A stretch of DNA of 64,000 bases, from the NCBI RefSeq assembly GCF_032814565.1, contig NZ_CP136521.1:2638501-2702500 (forward strand). The letters run 5' to 3'. The translations under genes and the position numbers were made by a program. Shown here one piece after another: positions 18,230-28,760 of this stretch. The number at the start of each line of letters is the position of its first letter. The stretch's first letter is position 1. The DNA is from Hwangdonia lutea. GTDB taxonomy: Bacteria; Bacteroidota; Bacteroidia; Flavobacteriales; Flavobacteriaceae. The notes beneath the pieces were generated by a model. That model saw only the letters and a list, made by a program, of their open reading frames with translations, searched no databases and was not told the origin of the DNA.

Positions 18230-21200
18230 CTATTTTATCAAGACTTTTTTGGACAGTTTTCCGTATTCGGTTTCTATCTTTAAAATATAGGTGCCTGCTT
18301 TTATTTGCGATGCTTTGTACTTTAAATAATCGTCATGTGTATTTATATCAAATTTAAAAAGCGATTGCCCAAGAATATTTATCATTTCAACCGATTCGAT
18401 AAGTTGTGTATTAGGGTTGTGCACAACAACTTGGTCTTCTTCATTTGAATAATAAACCTCAATAGACTTTTTATTGGTTTCGTCTGTGCTTAGTGATTGC
18501 GACGATTTTGAAAACCTTATCTCAAAACGGTTTAAATATTCACCTACGGCTAGGTGTACATTGTAATCCTTTTTCTTTAAATCCTGATATACGTTTAATT
18601 CTTTGTCGTGTAAATACACTTTTTTGGAATTGGGAATGTTTTCTAATCCATCAATTTTAATCGTAGTCAAACCTTCTTGGGCAATTTTGATACCTAAGGG
18701 AAGGATTTGATTGTTATCAAAATTATCCACCGCTTGAATAACGAAGTTTTTATTTGAAAATACCCAAAACAAATCTTCAACATTATCTTCAATTAAAGGA
18801 GCGTCGTAGCCTATGTCAATACCGTCTGTGGCATTTTCATCAACCCCAACCAGCAGTTGGCGGTGGTATCCTTTGGGCGAGTCTAACATCAGTCTGATTT
18901 TCTGTCTATTGTCCAAATCCGTTTCAGCGGTACTCGATTTTCCTTTTGATTTTGTGCCTTTTACGAACAATGAAGGGTCTGAGGCTTCGGTTTTAAAAAT
19001 GCGTTGGCTGTTTTTAAAAGTAACGGTTCCGCCCGCATCGGCAGTTACAAAAAATCCTTGGCTCACCGGTATGTATCTTTGGGGTACTTTAGTGCCTTCT
19101 TGTCCAGAGGCATTAATTCTTGCATCTGTTGAAGTTGCTTTAATACCACCTATTAAGGTATAGGTTGCATAACCACCTTGATACTCGCGCAACACGTGGG
19201 TGTTACCGGCAAAATGATCCCAGAAATAAAGCGTGCCGTCAATAATATTATTAGATGCTCTTCCGGCTCCATCGCTAATGTTATCGAGTATAAACTCGTT
19301 GGCATCAATGGCTGAGGCATACGGATTGCCGATTAAATAATCGTTTCCGGAAGATAAGGTTAGGGTAATATCGCCATTGTGTGGTTTTCCGTTAAAAACA
19401 TAATTTTGTTCTTCGGTAAAAGACGATGCGCTGTTGTCGACCCCTTTCATGGTGTAGCCTTCTCCGGCCAATATGGTTCCGGTGTTTTTAACATGTTGCC
19501 ACGAAGCGTAATCGTCTGAGAGTTTATTGGCATATTTCCAAATCCAAGTGGATGCAATACCAATTGGTGTTATACCGGGGTTTCCAGGAGAACCGTCATA
19601 GCCAGAAATAAAATTAACAGGAAGTGGTGCGTTTGCCACGGAGCCATCATTGAGTACATCTGATACCGTGTAACTGTTATTGTTACTTGTAGTGTTGCTT
19701 ATACCAACGGGCGAGGACCAATAATTATAGGTATAAAAATCCTTGGTGCCTTGTTGGTCGCGTTCTAAGGTTCCAGTACTTGCAACCTCTAATGCGCTAT
19801 CTTCACTTTGAATGAGTTGCGATTCGCCCTGCAAATCCAATTTGCCATTTATTTTTAGGTACCAACTATTGTTTAATAGCTTATCATTATTTATGGTAAG
19901 TGTAGCTCCAGAATCTATTAACAAGCCCAAGGTGTTGTGGTTATTTGAAGTATTTACGTTGTTTTTTATGGATACGATAGACCAATCTTTGTTTGTGACT
20001 TCATTTTCTATATCCCATACATTACCGTGAAGCCAAGTGTTTTCAATAGACCAATCTCCATCATTGGACGTTGTATAGGGCATTGGTGCGGTTTGCTCTT
20101 GCACCGTAGTTATATAGTTTATGTATAATAAATTATTATAGCTGGAATAATCAGATGTGGTGCCCATTTGAATATTGGTCATGGGGTAATAGGCCAATAA
20201 ATTGTTCCAGGGTATGATGCTGCACCCCGATATATCTCCAATATGTTTTGGGATTGTACTTCCGGTAACATTTCCAGCGTTATTTACAATTTCTTGATAA
20301 ACCATTTGCTGAATTTGTTCAGCGTTAAGTGCCGTGTTAAAGACACGAACTTCATCAATATCTCCTTTAAAGTATTCTTTATTACTTACTTCGCTTGAAA
20401 GTCTACCGACTTCAAAATTTCCGTTTGAATTTTCTGAAACCTCAATTGGGGCACCTGAATTGCCAACGTTATTCGAGCTCACTAAAACACCATCTACATA
20501 TAAAGCCACTGCACCGGTTGCACTTGTGTAGGTACCCGTTACATGGTGCCATTCATCATAATTAATACTAGCACAACTACAGCCTAAAACAGACTCAGAA
20601 TTACCTGCTGTTTTTACTGTTAACATAGGTTTATTGCCATTTTGAAGCCACAGCTTAAACCCGGTGTCTTCTCCAACAATAGTCATATCGGTTGAGTTGC
20701 CCGCATCTGTTTTTACCCATGCCATAACCGTAACATCGTTTAATCCGTCTATAAAGCCTGTTCTCGATAGGTAATCATCAACACCATCAAAATCTATAGA
20801 CGCATAAATAGGTAGATTAATATCAAATAAATCTCTATAATCTAAATCGCCGCCTAATGTTAAATCGGAGTCCGAGTCTGGTAAAATGGATAAATCCGTG
20901 GGGTCTTCAATATCTTCATTCACGTCCCAAGCAACATCCATCACACCATTTGTTTCAAAGGCATTATTTAGTCCATCGTTATCAACATCGGCAGCCGTAG
21001 AGGTATCTGCCATTCCGTTTTCTTGAATATCTAAATATCCGTCATTATCAGAATCTGTGTCCAAAAAATCTGGAATTTTATCCCCATCGGTATCAACAAC
21101 AACTAATCCGGTACCGTAATTAATATCGATTCCATTGGTTGATATGCTTCCGGTAGGCACTAAATATCCTATGGTTGGTTGAGCTTCAACATTATCTGGA

Positions 21201-22432
21201 ATACCATCGGCATCACTGTCAATATCCAAATGATTGTATCTGCCGTCGCCATCGTCATCTTCACCCGTAACGATAATGAGTGAATTGGCATTAAAATCCA
21301 AGAATTCACATTGTGTAAACGACATACCAAACTGCCTTGTTCTTGATCCAGTACTTGTTTTTAAAGCCTGCATTCTCATGGTAAAGGAATTACCAATAAA
21401 TTGATAATAGGCACGCAACACTTTTAAATTTGAAAATCCGGGACCCTCTTGAAGGCCAGAGGCACTTATTTGAATGTTGTTGGAACCAAGATCTAAAATT
21501 TCTAGATTTGAAGGGTTCTCAACGCCGTATGCTGCAGGGTTTTGGTATACCACCGATTCTTTTAGGCTTCCGCTACCATCACAATCCCATGTAATACCAT
21601 TGACTCTAAAAATTTGAGTTGAAGGCGAAGTGGTTCCGGCATCTACAATAGTAAACTTAAAGGTTGCACCGGGTGTACCCACACCCGAAAAAGTGAGTTC
21701 GGTTTGTAGGTATGTGGGATTATCGACCAAGTCGTTATCGATATTGGCAATGCTGGTATTGTCCAATTCCGTGACTTCCATTAAAACATCATACCCTTGA
21801 ATAGCATTTCCAAATCTATAAATAGCACCAACCGTACCGGCGGATCCCGAACTTGCCGAGGCGTCATAGGTACCATTAATAAAATCCAATGCGGGTAGTG
21901 TACACTCAAACCTGTTTTTGCCCAGGTTTTCAATGGCATCGGTAATGCCATCAGCATCATCGTCGTAATCTAAATAATCAGCAATACCATCGCCATCTGT
22001 ATCAGTTAAGGCGTTACATACGGCATCGCCACCAGATACGTTAAAATATATGGTATCTCCTGAGGCACTTGCGCTGCTGCCATTATTGTTTAAAACCTCG
22101 ATTCCGGCCACCTCTACAGAAACAAAGCTTCCGCCAGACCAACCATTATTGGCTATATCGTATAATTTTATATAGTAATTATTGCCGTTGGTTACGCAAC
22201 CTAAATCGTATCTGCCGCCGTAGGCTTGAAGAGGTCCTGTTTGTGTCGCGGAATAACATTGCGAATCATCGCAGATAGTTAGGAGTAAATCATTTGTGGT
22301 ATTGTATACCTCAACTTTGTTTTCGTAAGAATTGCTGGGCCATTTTATTTTTATTTTAACTCCTGAATTTTGAGCAAAAGAAAGTGTAACAGCAAACAGA
22401 AGGCCAATAGCCACAAGTAGTTTTGTTTTCAT
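18230..22432 (-). CDS. giant T9SS-sorted surface protein with calcium-binding repeats and a LamG domain
   Basis: A 1400-residue predicted surface protein. It has a signal peptide (MKTKLLVAIGLLFAVTLSFA), an N-terminal beta-rich region, thrombospondin-type-3-like acidic repeats near residues 147 (DTDGDGIADYLDYDDDADGI), 394 and 447 (DTDGDKIPDFLDTDSDNDGY) that should bind calcium, a LamG/concanavalin-like domain (about 547-700) with SIDFDGVDDYLSRTGF and GDIDEVRVFN, then the C-terminal part from about residue 860 that is nearly identical to that of the neighbour at 12746, and the T9SS sorting tail ending SKKVLIK. It stands alone with its own terminator. Role inferred as adhesion or polysaccharide binding; no catalytic motif is visible. 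Confidence 0.88.
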   Translation of the reverse strand: MKTKLLVAIGLLFAVTLSFAQNSGVKIKIKWPSNSYENKVEVYNTTNDLLLTICDDSQCYSATQTGPLQAYGGRYDLGCVTNGNNYYIKLYDIANNGWSGGSFVSVEVAGIEVLNNNGSSASASGDTIYFNVSGGDAVCNALTDTDGDGIADYLDYDDDADGITDAIENLGKNRFECTLPALDFINGTYDASASSGSAGTVGAIYRFGNAIQGYDVLMEVTELDNTSIANIDNDLVDNPTYLQTELTFSGVGTPGATFKFTIVDAGTTSPSTQIFRVNGITWDCDGSGSLKESVVYQNPAAYGVENPSNLEILDLGSNNIQISASGLQEGPGFSNLKVLRAYYQFIGNSFTMRMQALKTSTGSRTRQFGMSFTQCEFLDFNANSLIIVTGEDDDGDGRYNHLDIDSDADGIPDNVEAQPTIGYLVPTGSISTNGIDINYGTGLVVVDTDGDKIPDFLDTDSDNDGYLDIQENGMADTSTAADVDNDGLNNAFETNGVMDVAWDVNEDIEDPTDLSILPDSDSDLTLGGDLDYRDLFDINLPIYASIDFDGVDDYLSRTGFIDGLNDVTVMAWVKTDAGNSTDMTIVGEDTGFKLWLQNGNKPMLTVKTAGNSESVLGCSCASINYDEWHHVTGTYTSATGAVALYVDGVLVSSNNVGNSGAPIEVSENSNGNFEVGRLSSEVSNKEYFKGDIDEVRVFNTALNAEQIQQMVYQEIVNNAGNVTGSTIPKHIGDISGCSIIPWNNLLAYYPMTNIQMGTTSDYSSYNNLLYINYITTVQEQTAPMPYTTSNDGDWSIENTWLHGNVWDIENEVTNKDWSIVSIKNNVNTSNNHNTLGLLIDSGATLTINNDKLLNNSWYLKINGKLDLQGESQLIQSEDSALEVASTGTLERDQQGTKDFYTYNYWSSPVGISNTTSNNNSYTVSDVLNDGSVANAPLPVNFISGYDGSPGNPGITPIGIASTWIWKYANKLSDDYASWQHVKNTGTILAGEGYTMKGVDNSASSFTEEQNYVFNGKPHNGDITLTLSSGNDYLIGNPYASAIDANEFILDNISDGAGRASNNIIDGTLYFWDHFAGNTHVLREYQGGYATYTLIGGIKATSTDARINASGQEGTKVPQRYIPVSQGFFVTADAGGTVTFKNSQRIFKTEASDPSLFVKGTKSKGKSSTAETDLDNRQKIRLMLDSPKGYHRQLLVGVDENATDGIDIGYDAPLIEDNVEDLFWVFSNKNFVIQAVDNFDNNQILPLGIKIAQEGLTTIKIDGLENIPNSKKVYLHDKELNVYQDLKKKDYNVHLAVGEYLNRFEIRFSKSSQSLSTDETNKKSIEVYYSNEEDQVVVHNPNTQLIESVEMINILGQSLFKFDINTHDDYLKYKASQIKAGTYILKIETEYGKLSKKVLIK

Positions 22433-22489
22433 TTTTTTAGATTTTGGGGTAAATCGAAATTAATTGGTTTTCAATATGTTGAAATTTTA

Positions 22490-22521
22490 AACGTATTAAA
22501 ATTTTTTTCGATAAAAACCAT
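22490..22521 (-). promoter_or_regulatory. degenerate copy of the surface-protein upstream motif
   Basis: Aligning the TCGAT core with the copy at 28577 puts a weak element at 22492 and TAAAAACCA 20 bp later (6 of 9 matches to TGAAATGCA). It lies 60 bp upstream of the start codon, the same distance as the other copies. Weak on sequence alone. Confidence 0.3.
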
Positions 22522-22674
22522 AAAACACTTGTTGAACATATCAATTTGTTTGGTTAATATGAGTTAAAAGTAGGTAGAAAATCAAATAATAAAAGGACTA
22601 ATTGTCAATTAAATACATGATTTTTTTCTTAAACCAGATGGTTCTTTTTGATGTGAGTTTTAAACCGTTTGCTA

Positions 22675-22706
22675 ACAAAAAAGCCCTGAATAATAATTCA
22701 GGACTT
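22675..22706 (-). terminator. terminator of the 1920-residue surface protein gene
   Basis: CCTGAAT (22685-22691) pairs with ATTCAGG (22696-22702); on the minus strand GGC and a run of six T follow. It shares the CCTGAA stem with the two sister terminators. Confidence 0.75.
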
Positions 22707-22755
22707 TAACAAAACATAGTTAGGAAAAAAAATAGATTTGGGATCTACACTTCAA

Positions 22756-25700
22756 CTATTTTATCAATATTTTTTTAGAAATTACGCCCTGGTCTGTTTT
22801 CATTTTTACAATGTAAACGCCCGTTCTAATACTTTTTGTTTTATGTGCTATATAGTTTTCTTGGGATTTACTGTTAAAACTGTAAATAGACTGCCCTAAG
22901 ATATTGTAAACAGTTACCGACTCTATATATTTTAAATCGGGGTTGTGTATAATAAAGCTTTCTTTTTCGTTCGAAAAATAAACGTCGAGGTTCGCGTTTT
23001 CAAAATCGTCTGTCCCTAAGGCTTTCGAGGTATCATCTTTAAAGGTGATTTGAAAGCGATTAGAATATTCTCCCCGAGTTAAATAAACTTGATAATGACC
23101 ATCTTTTAAATTGTGATAAATGTTTAAATCTTTATCGTGTAAATAGATGTTGGTTTCTGTTTTTATGTTTTCTAAAACATCAATTCTTATGGTTGCCAAT
23201 CCATCTTTATGGGTTGTAATGCCTAATGGAAGCTCTTGGTCCTCATTAAAATTATTAACCGCCTGAATAATAAGTTTTGCATTGTTAAACTGCCAATACA
23301 TATCCTCTTTGTTGCTTTCGTTAAGCAGTGCATCATAGCCTAAATCAAAATTATTCGATGCATTATCATCCACGCCAACAAGGAGTTGACGGTGGTATCC
23401 ATCGGGAGACTCAAACATCAATCTTATTTTTTGTCGCGTGTCGTTATTTTGGTTTTTGGCAGTAGTCTTGGTTTTAGAACCATTTTTAACAAATAAGGAC
23501 TGGGCAGCACCTTCTTTCATAAATGCACGTTGACTATTTTTAAACTGAATAGTACCACCTACTACGGGTTGGGTAATTCCGGGGTCGTTTGGTGCGCCAA
23601 CCAAAGAGGCATCAGCAATAGAAGATACAAAGAACCCTTGTCCAACTGGAATATAGCGTTGTGGCGTCTTGCTTCCTGTTTGTCCGGATGCATTGATTCT
23701 TGTATCGTTTGAAATAGCCACAGCGCCACCCATTAAGGTGTAGGTGGCATAACCACCTTCGTATTCGGCTAAGGCATGTGTATTGTTGGCAAAATGATCC
23801 CAGAAATATAAGGCGCCGTTAATCACATTGTCTGTGTTACCCACATTTCCGCCATCGGTAGCGCTAATGTTGTCTCTAATAAACTCATCGGCATCCATAG
23901 CTGATGGATATGGATTTCCTACTAAATATTCATTGCCAGCACCTATTGTTAGTGTGAAGTCGCCATTGTTTGGTTTTCCTTGCAATATGTAGTTTTGGTC
24001 TGGTGTTGCCGTACCTGGGCCTTTCATAGTAAATCCTTCACCAGTATTTAAAGTCCCGGTACTTCTTATATGTTGCCATAGTGAGTATTCATCACCGGTT
24101 AAATTGGCATATTTCCAAATCCAATAATCGGCATTTCTAACCGGAGAGGCCGTACCATTGTAACCCGAACTAATAAAGCCTACATTGGTAATGACATCTT
24201 GTAAAGTATAGCTGTTGTTGTTTGTTGTAGCATTGCTTACACCTACAGGCGAGCACCAATAGTTGTACAAATAGGTGTTGGAGGTTCCTTGTTGGTCTCT
24301 TTCAAGTGTTCCGGAACTGGTAGGGTCTAAATCGCTACCATCGGTTTGGATTAGTTGCGATTCGCCTTCTAAATCTATGCTGCCATCAAGTTTTAAGTAA
24401 TGGGATACGGTTAAGGCTATGCCATCGTTTGTTGCTGTGTTTCCGTTGACTTGTAAATTGCCACTGTTTATAATTAAACCTTCCACCGTACAGTCTCTAG
24501 ATCGGGCTCCTGTTGGTGATGCGCCTAAATAAACATCGTTGTTAATTTCAACAATATTCCAATCGATAGGCGTAGTGCCATCAACAATAGAAAGCGCGTT
24601 AGGTAATGTTTGTACCGTATTGTTTAGCCATGTTGCATCGGCATCCCATGAACCAGCAGCTTGCGATTCGTAGGGGAATGGTGCTGTTTGATAATCTACG
24701 GTATCTAAATTTCTTAGAGCTCCTTGATGATTGTTGCCAGACATATCATTGGTGTTGGTATAGGTATATACAGACATGGGGTAATATCCAGCTAAACTTG
24801 CCCAAGGAATAGGAGCAATTTCGTTATTTGTAATGGTTGTTGGTATGATATCGCCTTTAATCAGAGTGGGCGTAGGTACAATAGCAGCATCAATAATTTC
24901 TTGATTCATGATATAGCGCAACTGGTTTTGTGTTAGTGCCACATCCCAAATACGAACTTCATCAATATTACCTGCAAAGAAATCTGTGGTGTCTGGATCG
25001 TAACCATCTGCTGCAGCAATAATAAATGATTGGGTTGTAGCCACAGGAGCCGGTAGTGATGATGCAGAAGTATCGGCAACACCATCTATATACAATGTGG
25101 CCGTACCGCTATTATAAATTACGGCTACCTGGTGCCATTCGTTTTCTGGTATAGCGACGGATGATGTAATAGTTGCTGTGCCGCCATTTAGGGAAAACTC
25201 AAATTGGCCGGAACCATTGATTCTAAAATCGTATCCTTCCGTATTAGCAGCATCTCTTTTTGAAACGATGGAAGCGTTTGTTGTTCCAGTGTCTCTTTTA
25301 ATCCATGCAGAAATGGTAAATTCGGTAGTGTTTAAATCTAAATAATCCTCAACATCTATATAATCAACTAAACCATCAAAATAAACAGAACGCTCAACGA
25401 TTACCTGAGGCGCATAGCCAAAAGTGATGTATTTTATACCATCAAAATCATAATCTGTTTCTAAATTACCGCTTCCGTCAGGAGTTAGCACTCTATAATC
25501 TGCAGTCGGGTCGAAAACGGGTGTATTAGAAATGAACATTAAATAACTCCCTGGCGGGGTAATATTCCTTATTGCGTTTTGAGGTATTCTCACTTTGCAA
25601 GAAGGGATATCGCCACCATTTTCTACTACTTTCCAAATGCGCTGCATACCTGTAAAAGTAACAGGCGTACTTAAGCCTCCAATACCAGCACTCATATCAA

Positions 25701-28518
25701 CATTAATTACTGAAGCTGCTAAGTTTAAATCGACACCATTGTTTCCCCAAGTTAAAAACTCTTTATCGTTTGCAAAAGTGCTTGTATTTAAATTGTTAGT
25801 GGTATAAATATCGGATAATCCTATAGTTAATATGCCTTCAATAGGCCCATCAATATCAGTGTTATTGTGAATACTGCTGGATTGTTTTTGGTTCAATTCT
25901 GATTTATCGTCACGACCAATACCAGCAATGTCATAATTATATCCTGAGTTTGCTGATTGATCCCAAATAACATTACCATCACTATCTACATAATCTTGCG
26001 ATGTACCGTTTACACCTAATGTGATGCCGTATTTAATAGCTAAGTACGATTGTATTCTGTTGCGTTCTTGGGTTAGGTCAGCATCGTTTTTACGGGATGA
26101 ATACGTAATGATTTCAGCTACCCTTCCGTCAAGACTGGCTCTCCAGCCTTCACTACGTCCAATCCAAAATTTACCATCGGTTATTGTGCCCCAAGCTGCG
26201 GCATCAGAAGTTGTGTTTACTTTGTCTAGGGCATTATAATATAGCTCTTGACCATTTGCAGCAACATTATGTCTTGTGTTAATTATACCTGCATTGGTAT
26301 AGGTAGTAGCACCAGTTTCTGCAACACCAAACCCTGAGTTTAACCCACTTGATAAGGCACGAGCGTAGCAATAAACTTCTCCGCTAAATCGTTGAGAATA
26401 GGCACCAAAACCAATTCCAGTACCATCATTTTGTTGTGATGAGGGATTGGAATCTGAGCAAAAAATATCCATACTACCAAAACTTGAATCAACTGTTACA
26501 TTAGGAATTACAACCATAAAAATTTCGTTACTGTAAAAACCAGAAGTGCCTTCCAGATATTCTTGAGGTAATTGCGTGTAATCGTAGCTACTATCTGATA
26601 CCGTAGAAAGGTTGTCAAAGTTTACAACCGGATTGAAGTTGATGTTTTGTGTAGCATTATCATAATATGTTGGCTCTTGACCAACTGTATTTACAGTGGC
26701 ATCTGAAGCATTCCCTTGATCTGACCACACACTTACGCTCTGGCCATCAGTATAACCTAATCCATCATTACCTTTTAACCATAACTCTAAATCCGCATCA
26801 ACACCGCCTGGTGCTTGAACAAGAACACCCGTACCTCTAATATTAAAAGTATACGGGTTTTCGCTATCGGTTGAATCGTTATTTGCAATAGAAACCCAAG
26901 CATTTTTAATGCCTACGGTTGTTGGGTCGAAAGTTATGGTGAAAGTTGTACTGCTACTTGATGCAATTGGGGTTGATGGCGCAGTTGTTACTGTAAAGTC
27001 TGCGGCATCTGCACCACCAATTTGAACTAATGGTGACCCTGTTAAGTTTAGATTAGCAAGCGTACCCAAGTTATAAATAGTAAAGGTGTTGGCATTAGTG
27101 CTACCTGCAATGTTTACATTTCCAAAATCGGTATCATTTGTAGTTGTGGGAATATCAGTTAAAGTTGCATCATGTGGAACGCTATTGCCATTGCCCATAA
27201 TATCTATTTCTTGTAATGTCGTTGTACCTGTACCTTGAATATTAAAAGTATATGGGTTTTCGTCTGCATCATCATTTGCTATACTAACCGTAGCTGTTCT
27301 TAAGCCTGAAACCGTAGGGTTAAAGGTAATGGTAAAAGTTGTGTTACCACTAGATGCTACGGATGCAGATGGATTCGCAGTGACCGCAAAATCACCCGGG
27401 TTTGCACCACCAATAACTACTAAAGGACTTCCTGTTAAGTTAAGCGTTCCTGTGCCCGTGTTTTGTATGGTAAAAGTGTTTGCATTAGTACCAAAGGAAA
27501 CATCTACATTTCCAAAATCGGTATCATTTGTAGTTGTGGGAATATCAGTTAAAGTTGCATCATGTGGAACGCTATTGCCATTGCCCATAATATCTATTTC
27601 TTGTAATGTCGTTGTACCTGTACCTTGAATATTAAAAGTATATGGGTTTTCGTCTGCATCATCATTTGCTATACTAACCGTAGCTGTTCTTAAGCCTGAA
27701 ACCGTAGGGTTAAAGGTAATGGTAAAAGTTGTGTTACCACTAGATGCTACGGATGTAGATGGATTCGCAGTGACCGCAAAATCACCCGGGTTTGCACCAC
27801 CAATAACTACTAAAGGACTTCCTGTTAAGTTAAGCGTTCCTGTGCCCGTGTTTTGTATGGTAAAAGTGTTTGCATTAGTACCAAAGGAAACATCTACATT
27901 TCCAAAATCGGTATCATTGGTAGTTGAAGGGGTATTGCTCAATGTAGCATCATGCGGAACGGGATTGGTATTACCTATTATATTTATTTCGGGAATTGAT
28001 GGGCCAATAATATTTACTGTGTAGTCTTCAACCTCTCCGTAATTAAAACTTTCACAAGATGTTGGAATGCCATTGTACTTCATCGATACCCGCATTCTAG
28101 TGTTTCCAGCTAATGCGGTTGCTGGAACAGTAAAAGACCCGGAAACAGGTGTGTTCGTCGTAGCCGATCGAGTCCAGACTTGCTCGCCGCTATCTGTAAA
28201 ATCATTGTCTTGGTTGTAATCTATCCAAACCGAATAACCTTCCGAATAAATAGTACCTGTCCATGTAGGCGTTATGGTTATTGTATAGCTTGTGCTGGTA
28301 TTCAGGTTAGTTGAAATAGCAGTGAAATTTGAGTAGCCCATGCTTGTTGTGCCTACGCCAGATGAGTTGTCAATAGCACTTAATTGTACCCTTCCAATAT
28401 ACTCATCGCTAGTGCTATTGCCATTGGAAGAACAGTATTGCGAATATGAAAAACTTGTTGTAAACAAAAACATTATGATAAACGCATGTTTACATTTAGA
28501 GAGAATGATCCTTTTCAT
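22756..28518 (-). CDS. giant T9SS-sorted surface protein with GEVED, choice-of-anchor-D and LamG domains
   Basis: A 1920-residue predicted surface protein. Order: signal peptide (residues 1-26, ending SFSYSQ), GEVED domain (about 27-170, with the signature [11 protein letters not shown]), three choice-of-anchor-D / ASPM-SPD-2-Hydin-like immunoglobulin-type repeats of 130 residues (about 173-563), a DUF8202-like domain (about 570-870, starting [20 protein letters not shown]), a LamG domain (about 1033-1196), the C-terminal part shared with the two neighbouring genes (from about 1366), and a T9SS tail ending SKKILIK. The shared part is more diverged here than between the other two genes. No enzyme motif is visible; adhesion or matrix binding is inferred. 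Confidence 0.87.
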   Translation of the reverse strand: MKRIILSKCKHAFIIMFLFTTSFSYSQYCSSNGNSTSDEYIGRVQLSAIDNSSGVGTTSMGYSNFTAISTNLNTSTSYTITITPTWTGTIYSEGYSVWIDYNQDNDFTDSGEQVWTRSATTNTPVSGSFTVPATALAGNTRMRVSMKYNGIPTSCESFNYGEVEDYTVNIIGPSIPEINIIGNTNPVPHDATLSNTPSTTNDTDFGNVDVSFGTNANTFTIQNTGTGTLNLTGSPLVVIGGANPGDFAVTANPSTSVASSGNTTFTITFNPTVSGLRTATVSIANDDADENPYTFNIQGTGTTTLQEIDIMGNGNSVPHDATLTDIPTTTNDTDFGNVDVSFGTNANTFTIQNTGTGTLNLTGSPLVVIGGANPGDFAVTANPSASVASSGNTTFTITFNPTVSGLRTATVSIANDDADENPYTFNIQGTGTTTLQEIDIMGNGNSVPHDATLTDIPTTTNDTDFGNVNIAGSTNANTFTIYNLGTLANLNLTGSPLVQIGGADAADFTVTTAPSTPIASSSSTTFTITFDPTTVGIKNAWVSIANNDSTDSENPYTFNIRGTGVLVQAPGGVDADLELWLKGNDGLGYTDGQSVSVWSDQGNASDATVNTVGQEPTYYDNATQNINFNPVVNFDNLSTVSDSSYDYTQLPQEYLEGTSGFYSNEIFMVVIPNVTVDSSFGSMDIFCSDSNPSSQQNDGTGIGFGAYSQRFSGEVYCYARALSSGLNSGFGVAETGATTYTNAGIINTRHNVAANGQELYYNALDKVNTTSDAAAWGTITDGKFWIGRSEGWRASLDGRVAEIITYSSRKNDADLTQERNRIQSYLAIKYGITLGVNGTSQDYVDSDGNVIWDQSANSGYNYDIAGIGRDDKSELNQKQSSSIHNNTDIDGPIEGILTIGLSDIYTTNNLNTSTFANDKEFLTWGNNGVDLNLAASVINVDMSAGIGGLSTPVTFTGMQRIWKVVENGGDIPSCKVRIPQNAIRNITPPGSYLMFISNTPVFDPTADYRVLTPDGSGNLETDYDFDGIKYITFGYAPQVIVERSVYFDGLVDYIDVEDYLDLNTTEFTISAWIKRDTGTTNASIVSKRDAANTEGYDFRINGSGQFEFSLNGGTATITSSVAIPENEWHQVAVIYNSGTATLYIDGVADTSASSLPAPVATTQSFIIAAADGYDPDTTDFFAGNIDEVRIWDVALTQNQLRYIMNQEIIDAAIVPTPTLIKGDIIPTTITNNEIAPIPWASLAGYYPMSVYTYTNTNDMSGNNHQGALRNLDTVDYQTAPFPYESQAAGSWDADATWLNNTVQTLPNALSIVDGTTPIDWNIVEINNDVYLGASPTGARSRDCTVEGLIINSGNLQVNGNTATNDGIALTVSHYLKLDGSIDLEGESQLIQTDGSDLDPTSSGTLERDQQGTSNTYLYNYWCSPVGVSNATTNNNSYTLQDVITNVGFISSGYNGTASPVRNADYWIWKYANLTGDEYSLWQHIRSTGTLNTGEGFTMKGPGTATPDQNYILQGKPNNGDFTLTIGAGNEYLVGNPYPSAMDADEFIRDNISATDGGNVGNTDNVINGALYFWDHFANNTHALAEYEGGYATYTLMGGAVAISNDTRINASGQTGSKTPQRYIPVGQGFFVSSIADASLVGAPNDPGITQPVVGGTIQFKNSQRAFMKEGAAQSLFVKNGSKTKTTAKNQNNDTRQKIRLMFESPDGYHRQLLVGVDDNASNNFDLGYDALLNESNKEDMYWQFNNAKLIIQAVNNFNEDQELPLGITTHKDGLATIRIDVLENIKTETNIYLHDKDLNIYHNLKDGHYQVYLTRGEYSNRFQITFKDDTSKALGTDDFENANLDVYFSNEKESFIIHNPDLKYIESVTVYNILGQSIYSFNSKSQENYIAHKTKSIRTGVYIVKMKTDQGVISKKILIK
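27121..27900 (-). repeat. two nearly identical 390-bp direct repeats
   Basis: Positions 27121-27510 and 27511-27900 encode consecutive choice-of-anchor-D repeats and agree almost base for base; the one difference I found is GATGCAGATGG against GATGTAGATGG (27361 region against 27751 region). Flanking copies on both sides are more diverged. Confidence 0.85.
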
Positions 28519-28576
28519 AAGTAGTTAAATTTTAGCTTGGGACTAAGCAATTTACTGGTCAAACATACATGAAAAC

Positions 28577-28610
28577 TCTATGAAATGCAAAAATAATCGA
28601 TGAAATGCAT
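28577..28610 (-). promoter_or_regulatory. conserved upstream motif with 20-bp-phased repeat (copy 2)
   Basis: TCTATGAAATGCAAA at 28577-28591. The 9-mer TGAAATGCA occurs perfectly at 28581-28589 and 28601-28609, a 20-bp period. On the coding strand 28588-28595 reads TATTTTTG, a perfect TAnnTTTG -7 box, about 70 bp upstream of the start; no -33 TTTG is at the expected spacing, which fits an activator-dependent promoter (inference). Confidence 0.65.
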
Positions 28611-28708
28611 AGTTGAATTTTTTAAATAATTGACTATCAGTAATTTGTGTTTTTAGATTTTTGCTAGATTTTTAGGTTTATTTAATTGTTTGACAATCAA
28701 TGTGATAT

Positions 28709-28742
28709 AAAAAGAGCTAAATTTTAAGATTCAACTCTTTTT
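28709..28742 (-). terminator. possible terminator of the M14 carboxypeptidase gene
   Basis: AAAAAGAG (28709-28716) pairs with CTCTTTTT (28735-28742) around an 18-nt loop, about 20 bp beyond the stop codon. It has an A/T-rich stem and could act on both strands. It differs in sequence from the other three terminators. Confidence 0.5.
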
Positions 28743-28760
28743 CAATTCATCACGTTTATA

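Larger units (their letters stand above)
22433..22755. other. intergenic region between surface-protein genes
   Basis: A 323-bp gap holding a weak copy of the upstream motif at 22490-22521 and the terminator of the 1920-residue gene at 22675-22706. No other feature is seen. Confidence 0.55.
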
